Positions 57,957-64,000 of a stretch of 64,000 bases of DNA are shown here, piece by piece. Location of the stretch: NCBI GenBank assembly GCA_003344405.1, contig NOWV01000004.1, positions 930,001 through 994,000 on the forward strand, in the 5' to 3' direction. The notes under the pieces were generated by a model. The model had not been told where the DNA came from. It saw only the letters and a list, made by a program, of their open reading frames with translations, and searched no databases. The position numbers and the translations under genes were made by a program. Origin of the DNA: Trichoplax sp. H2 (lineage: Eukaryota > Placozoa > Uniplacotomia > Trichoplacea). Numbering within the stretch: position 1 is the stretch's first letter; every line of letters starts with the position of its first letter.

Positions 57957-60900
57957 CTATTTGATCTTCGTGGCCAACAAAATAATCAGCATTATGATAA
58001 TAGTTACACCTAGTACAAGAATCAGAATCATTTTGCAAGATCTTTTTTGGTACTTCTCCCCCTAATGAAATATGATTATATTTACATTTAATATCACCTT
58101 ACCGTAAAATTTGGATTATTCTAGATTTCGATTAACTGAAAATTCACGTATAAATATTACATACTACCGTCATTACCTTTTCTAACTGCTTTAGTCCTTC
58201 TTCTACTTGTACTGCTGCATGCTCAATGTTATAATCGATGCGATCAAGAACTGTTCCCTGTTAATTTTTAAGACAAAAAACTTAAGAAAAGATACGTCTG
58301 AAGCTTCTTAGCAGTTCCTAATAATAGACTACTTTAATACCTGATCTACGATCAGTGTTGACAGGTCCTTAAATATTTCATTTAGTTCTGAAATGGATCG
58401 AACAATAGCGACAATTTCTCGTTCTCGCTCTTCGATTAAGGCGGTGTTATCTTCGACATATTGCAGCTGATCTTTCGTAAACCCCTTGTGCGTATGCAAA
58501 TTTTTTAAACTCATTATTTCGCTTATAGAAATAAAATATTAATAGAAATATGAAGGTATATTATAATTATCTCATTATACCCTATCGTATACTTCTGGTT
58601 CAATATTATCAGAATCAAATGGCGATGAGTTTACATTATTCTTTATTGGCCCACCGATACTGGAACTTAGGAATTCTTCTCTAGACTTTAAACCTATCCA
58701 TAAAGATCAATTCTAAAATGATCCAGAAAGAGTCTAGCTAACAATCTTAGATCTTACGTTTTAAATAGCTAGATTGGCCTTTGCGGAAAGTTGATGACAT
58801 TTCTTGTAATGTTACAGCCAGAGACGCCATAACGTTCTTCGCAATTTTCTGTTCTTGTGACGATGCAGAACGATTGCGACTACCAATATTCTTAATACTA
58901 CGTTGGCATCGATGAAACATCTGCCATAATTTAAGTTGTTGAAAATGATGCAAATTGATAAAGTTGTTATAATCGAGAATAATGAGAACATGGATATCGA
59001 ACCATGTCACGGTATCAAGTGATGGATGAGCTCTATTACCTCCGTAATTTCCTGTGTTAAAATTTCAATACTATGTTCATCTTCCATATTGTCATTAAAA
59101 TCTGGTCTATTTAATTGCTTATCATGTAATGATGATAGTTCTTTCACTAGAAAGTTAAGTGGGTTGAAAAGAATTCCATACTGATGATTATTTTAATCAG
59201 CAAAAGAGAGCTACTATGCAATGCTAAAGGAAGTGCTAGTTCTTACTTTTTTGTTTGATTTGAGTAAAATCATAATGAATCTATTCCATAAAAATGTTGA
59301 CCAAAAATATAAGATTGAAAGATCAAATAATTATCCTTATTCAATTTATCCTCATTATAGTATACGTAAAAATTCGGTGATTTGAAAAAATTGCGTGAAT
59401 TACATGATTACACTGATTATGTAAAGTATTTTATAATCAGGTCTAGTAGTAGTTACAGTATGATCTCAAACCTCGTCCACAGCATCGACCCTATTTAAAC
59501 AATTTAAACCAAGACGAATAAATATATTTATTGATGTTGTTTGTAAGCTTTATGAAGGTATGAAAATCACTACAATTTTAGTTCAACTTAATTTATCGTA
59601 ATAACTACTATGAATGTTTCAAAAGATATTTAGCTGCTCATCTTACCAAGATGGAGGTAGACTTGATTTAGCTTTGCCATCCCTAATACCGACTTCTACA
59701 TCTTTCCCAATTAAGGCCACTTTACTTTCCTCCTGAAAGAACGCATCGATACAATGAGATAAGCAAAAGCTATATTACGATTAGCATTTCTTTGGAAAAA
59801 GGGAGCAATAAAGATTTGATTTATCTACGACGAATCAGCTCCATTACAAGCTAGTTCAGTTGCAGAAATTTGTTACAGTATCAAAAATATTGTTCTATTG
59901 CGAGAATAGTGATACGCCTAAGCAAAGACTTAAGGTTGCGTTTATAAAACTGTACTATATATCGTTCATGGACCATGTCGTTATTATTTTCTTTATGAGT
60001 TAGTAACTATCAGGAAATAGAATTTCATTTTTGAGATAACTAAAGTCAACTTGATACTGCAGTTGATAAAAATCAGATGGTAATTCCATACTCGTGTTTA
60101 CTTAACAACGAGCTTAACTATTAGAAAGAAACATCTGTTACGTAAAGAATACCTTACAACAATTTTGTTTGAAGTAAATTTAAGAATTATTAACATTTAA
60201 CTCATAATAACATTACATATACAAATTTAAGTATGTGTACTGAGAAATTATGATCAAAGTTATTTTAAAATCGCAGAGTACAGCAGGTTCAAAGATAATT
60301 AGCAGTGAGATTAAAAAAGTAAAGAAATACATTTCTCATCAAGCAGCCTAGATCTGTTAACTGCTTCCTTTAAAGCACATCTCCAAATAAAATAACAAAT
60401 AGAAAAATAAAATCTTAATCTTAAGCTAATTTTCGCAATCTTGAATATTTATAATTGAAAATATACTTTATTACGATCTCGACCTATCTCGTCCTCAAAA
60501 TCCTCAAATTAAAGCTCTAAGCCGCTGATATATATCAAATTAAGGTTCCAATATTATTAGCATGATCAATTCCTCATATTTTTCCTATGAGATGTCGTGT
60601 CTGATTGACGTAGCTTTTATTATGAAGAGCTTGGATCAATGATCCAAGAAGTCATAATAATGAATTCTTACACACTACCTTTATTACCTTGTTCAGCCAT
60701 AATGAGAGTAATGTAGTATCAGTATAATTGTAGATTAATTTAATTCATGATTGATGAATACTATCCAAACGAAGAGAAATTAAATAGTTACCGAGTACAG
60801 CAATAACTGCTATACCTAGCTAAAGTATTACATTGCAATTTCAGATTATATATTGTAACTTAACGCCATAACTACTCTAAATCATGGAGGGTTTAACATT

Positions 60901-63148
60901 TATACTGTAATTAAACAGTAACTCGGTTTGTTGAATTTAATGATTGAAAGCCTAAGATATGGCATTATGATACTACTATCACTACGATAGACAAGTAAGA
61001 ACACATAGTACAGTATTAGATCCACTGGCTCTTAAACAAAAATTTAAATTTATGAAAGAGAGTCTATTCGGGTCAATTTAAGAGTACTTCCAATATATGG
61101 GTACTGTAGTGCTAAAGTGTAACTTTGTCAGGGTAAATACAGGAATCAATCAGTGCAATTCGAAAGTCTTCACAAGACCTGAACAAGCGGATACAGCAAT
61201 TTGTTACGTAGACGTCACCACTGCCGTCTTCATTATAGCCTACATAGGGTTCTGAATACACCATACAGCAATATACGAGTGTGATCATTGGTTATTACTG
61301 AACTAAGTTCCTAGTATCCATAATACAGTACAGTAACATGCAAAGGCTCCAGTGTTGACAAATGGTTTAATTAATGACCGTATGGATCGCTATACAACAT
61401 TGATATTCTATTTCATACACATTTCAGGTAGAGCGATTATCACGATTGCTATATACTTCTTAGCTTTCCAGTAGATACCATAATCAAGTAGATTTATATA
61501 AAAGTATTATTAGTTTTAGCTTTACATAAGATACAAATGTATACCAAACAGCCAAATTTTGAATTAGATACAGCTAGATGCAGTAAATAAAAATTCAGCT
61601 CTATCTTGATCGGTAGTGCAAATTTAATTTTAATGCCCATTTATTAGAGTTAACTTTTCGATTTATGATTTTAAATGATGTCATTGTATGGGAGGAAAAA
61701 GGTTATCAATGCGTAGAAACTAGCTATTTAAATGTATACGTTTTGTTCAATATAACTGTACTGTGCGTATATTAGCATTTGGTTATGGTCTCATGTGCTA
61801 CGTGTGCGTATATCATCATTACAGTATATGCATAATTTCAAATCTTTGTTGTTGGTCATTCATGAAAATATATATCGTTATCTCATCTTTCTCACATTAA
61901 GGTAGAATTGCGTAGAACGTAAAAAGATGTATTCCTTTTCGAGACCGCAGTAAGGTGTAAAAGTTTTAACAAGATTAAAGATCTGTCTTCATCATTCGTC
62001 TGGAGTGAATACCAGGCAACTATGGACTGTTGATCTTTGGGTATATTAATTTAGAGAACGTACATAAGCTGGAGATTTTCAACAAAATCCGTATGAATAC
62101 CATACTTTGGAATACGATTGTTTCAATGCATTAATAACGAGATATGATAGAGTCAGTTTTTGTATAGTAACAGGTATATACGCGTAATTATAGTAAGGAA
62201 GACATGATGTATACCCTATGGATACATTTTCTTGATCAGATAATTTAATGAATAAAATAACCAGCAGCACTTTCATTAGAGCAATTTCTCAAACCCTCAG
62301 CATCTGCGCTAGATCTCAGTTAGAGTATTGAAGATTGTGCTTTCAAGTAAGTGTTATTTATAAGATACATCCCTGAAGTGAATTAGAGTATGCTAGATTG
62401 GCTAAAGGGAGGTTTAGGGATTCTCGCTCGCACTTGGCGATTATAACGAATTGATTGTATTGATGAAAGTAATTTATATTAGAGATATATCAGTGAAGAG
62501 ACTAGTAAGTGGTAAGAGTGGAAGACTCGGATCCTATTCTACTCTCTGATGACTACTAGTACAGTATAATAAAAGCATTGATTGACATTATGATTTTATG
62601 GTTGTTATAGCAATACCCTTTAATAGAGAAATTTCTGTAACTAAGTAGTACATTTAAATTAGCTCTTATTACTGCTAATACATCAGTAGTACTAATCGGA
62701 TCATTAATTGATTACGTCTATCATTGGTCATCAGTAGAAGATGTGTCTATAACTAGGCATTATCACAACAATTAATTCTTTGATATAAATCATAGTAGCG
62801 ATGCTATGCTGTTTTTATCACTGTTACTCCAAATTGTTTACTACAGAAATCGATTGTAACATACAGTAATAGTAATAGACTAATAATATACTGTACATTT
62901 TATGACAAGTCAGTTAACATTTACAATTGCATACTACAGGAGAAAAGCTTTGGAAAATGTTAGCGTGCAAAATTTCCACTCATATCCTGTTCAATTAGTA
63001 AGTTCTATTCGTGTCTTTCATATAAATGTGTAAGAATAGATTATACAAGCTAACCTACCACTTCACGTGGATCTGAAAAGAACTTTTTCTCCCTTATATT
63101 TGCCGTACGAAAGCGTAGAAAGACCTCGGTTAAACTTGTGGTAGCCAT
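57957..63148 (-). CDS. STX16: Syntaxin-16, Qa-SNARE of the trans-Golgi network
   Basis: Qa-SNARE for early endosome to trans-Golgi fusion. Exons: 63059-63148, 59647-59732, 59472-59490, 59247-59280, 59040-59146, 58758-58920, 58581-58693, 58341-58484, 58177-58257, 57957-58061, total 942 nt, 313 residues (human about 325). The N-terminus [20 protein letters not shown] matches the vertebrate 'MATRRLTDAFLLLRNNSIQN' and is the Vps45-binding peptide in the family. The Habc-like region includes [36 protein letters not shown] and SSYLKRLKSREEF. The SNARE motif starts [14 protein letters not shown] (about 205) with [12 protein letters not shown], where Q252 is the zero-layer glutamine. The C-terminal membrane anchor is about 291-310. 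In the phase-correct model the SNARE exon starts at an internal CACAAG acceptor (YDR|GFTKD). Intron 1 is 3.3 kb; a small missed exon there is possible. Confidence 0.95.
59733..63058 (-). other. First intron of syntaxin-16, 3.3 kb
   Basis: Far longer than the other introns of the gene. The flanking exons join in phase 0 without an extra exon. I see no nested gene and no W-GTAC array, only single CAGTACAG motifs (for example 61325). Confidence 0.65.
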
Positions 63149-63285
63149 AGCGTTACAATTCAACTAAAGGTAGACTAAAAAAATGTTGTGAGTATTCAAT
63201 CAGTAATGCGTCCTGTCAGATACAGTGCTATCTATAAATGATACCATTACATAATGATGATTCATACTGTATGGTGGATGATGTA

Positions 63286-63925
63286 AGTACTGTACTGTAC
63301 AGTACGTACTGTAGACAGTTGAGCTTTAGAAAGTACAGTACCTCGTACTGTACTGTACAGTACACTTGTACAGTACGAGGACTGGATACGGTGACGGTAT
63401 TATGCGTCCTTTTCTACTGTAGAAGTGCTTTCATCTTTCCCTGCGATTACTGTACTATACTGTATGTAGTTTGGGTCCGCAAAGATGCACTCGTGCTACT
63501 GTACTGCAGTACTGTATGCAAGATATCTTATTGACAAGACTTCAAAAGACAGTCGAAAGTCTACTACTACTGTACTGTATATTTATTACTGTAAGAACAG
63601 CCTTTGAGCCAGGTAGTACAACTCTCTACTGTACTATTTTTTTGGTGTGTCGATATTGTACCATATAACCATCAGTTTCATGATTAGAATACGACTGAAA
63701 GAGGTCTACCGTAGAAGGAGGCAGTTTTATTATTATTTCTTCATTATAGCAAGTCTATTGTCCATATGTTTTCTCCATATGGGTAGTACAAATGTGCCGG
63801 CACATCACGTTGACTAACGGTAGCTACAGATTCGCGTCTACTGTACACTGTACAGAGTACAGTGTATGTACCGTAGATGGGTACAGTCATGATCTACACT
63901 CTACAGTACAGTATAGTACTGTACT
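63286..63925. repeat. W-GTAC cluster upstream of syntaxin-16
   Basis: Runs at 63289-63310, 63331-63341, 63344-63378, 63449-63460, 63497-63516, 63570-63578, 63839-63865 and 63901-63928, beginning about 140 bp upstream of the STX16 ATG and continuing to near the window edge. Confidence 0.85.
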
Positions 63926-64000
63926 GCAGCCATTTCAATTCTTTAATGGTGCGTGATCCAGCGTAACTGGGGTGATGGATTCCATCGCCCCTCTCTCTTT

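Overview
This is eukaryotic DNA from an AT-rich, intron-rich, gene-dense animal genome. Every gene I could rebuild is a metazoan family (p130Cas/NEDD9-type scaffold, transmembrane adenylyl cyclase, OSGIN, SMIM13, TMEM170, syntaxin-16). Most introns are 80-500 bp with plain GT-AG borders, and 20 Ns mark a scaffold gap. A non-bilaterian animal fits, and Placozoa is my best guess; that is inference. There are no operons, CRISPR arrays or prokaryotic signals. I built gene models by eye from conserved protein sequence, splice sites and intron phase, and checked that the exon sums stay in frame.

Layout: PEPCK 5' end (-, 1-2667); transmembrane adenylyl cyclase (-, 6303-19160, 25 coding exons); mitochondrial aspartate aminotransferase GOT2 (+, 24232-29023); TMEM170 (-, 30622-32245); Cas-family adaptor (+, 34094-38162); SMIM13 (-, 40260-41312); CFDP1/BCNT (+, 41765-43941); NUDCD1 (+, 44767-47232); NOB1 (-, 47818-50269); OSGIN (+, 52426-56062); syntaxin-16 (-, 57957-63148). 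The genes are unrelated housekeeping or signalling loci, and apart from PEPCK and GOT2, which meet in mitochondrial oxaloacetate metabolism, they do not form a pathway.

The striking non-genic signal is a self-complementary 5-bp repeat, W-GTAC (W = A or T). It reads as runs of TACTGTAC and GTACAGTA. It forms dense clusters next to gene 5' ends or in head-to-head intergenic DNA (about 2.8-3.7, 23.7-24.5, 32.3-33.6, 41.6, 44.6, 50.4-52.0 and 63.3-63.9 kb). It is nearly absent from the four tail-to-tail intergenic regions and from most introns. I know of no description of it. A second find is a compact GC-rich element at 50597-51162 with 23-bp terminal inverted repeats and a perfect 8-bp target duplication, the signature of a non-autonomous hAT-type transposon. 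It carries a W-GTAC array inside it. Around the N gap, about 650-790 bp including the last adenylyl cyclase exon is present twice, most likely as unmerged haplotypes.
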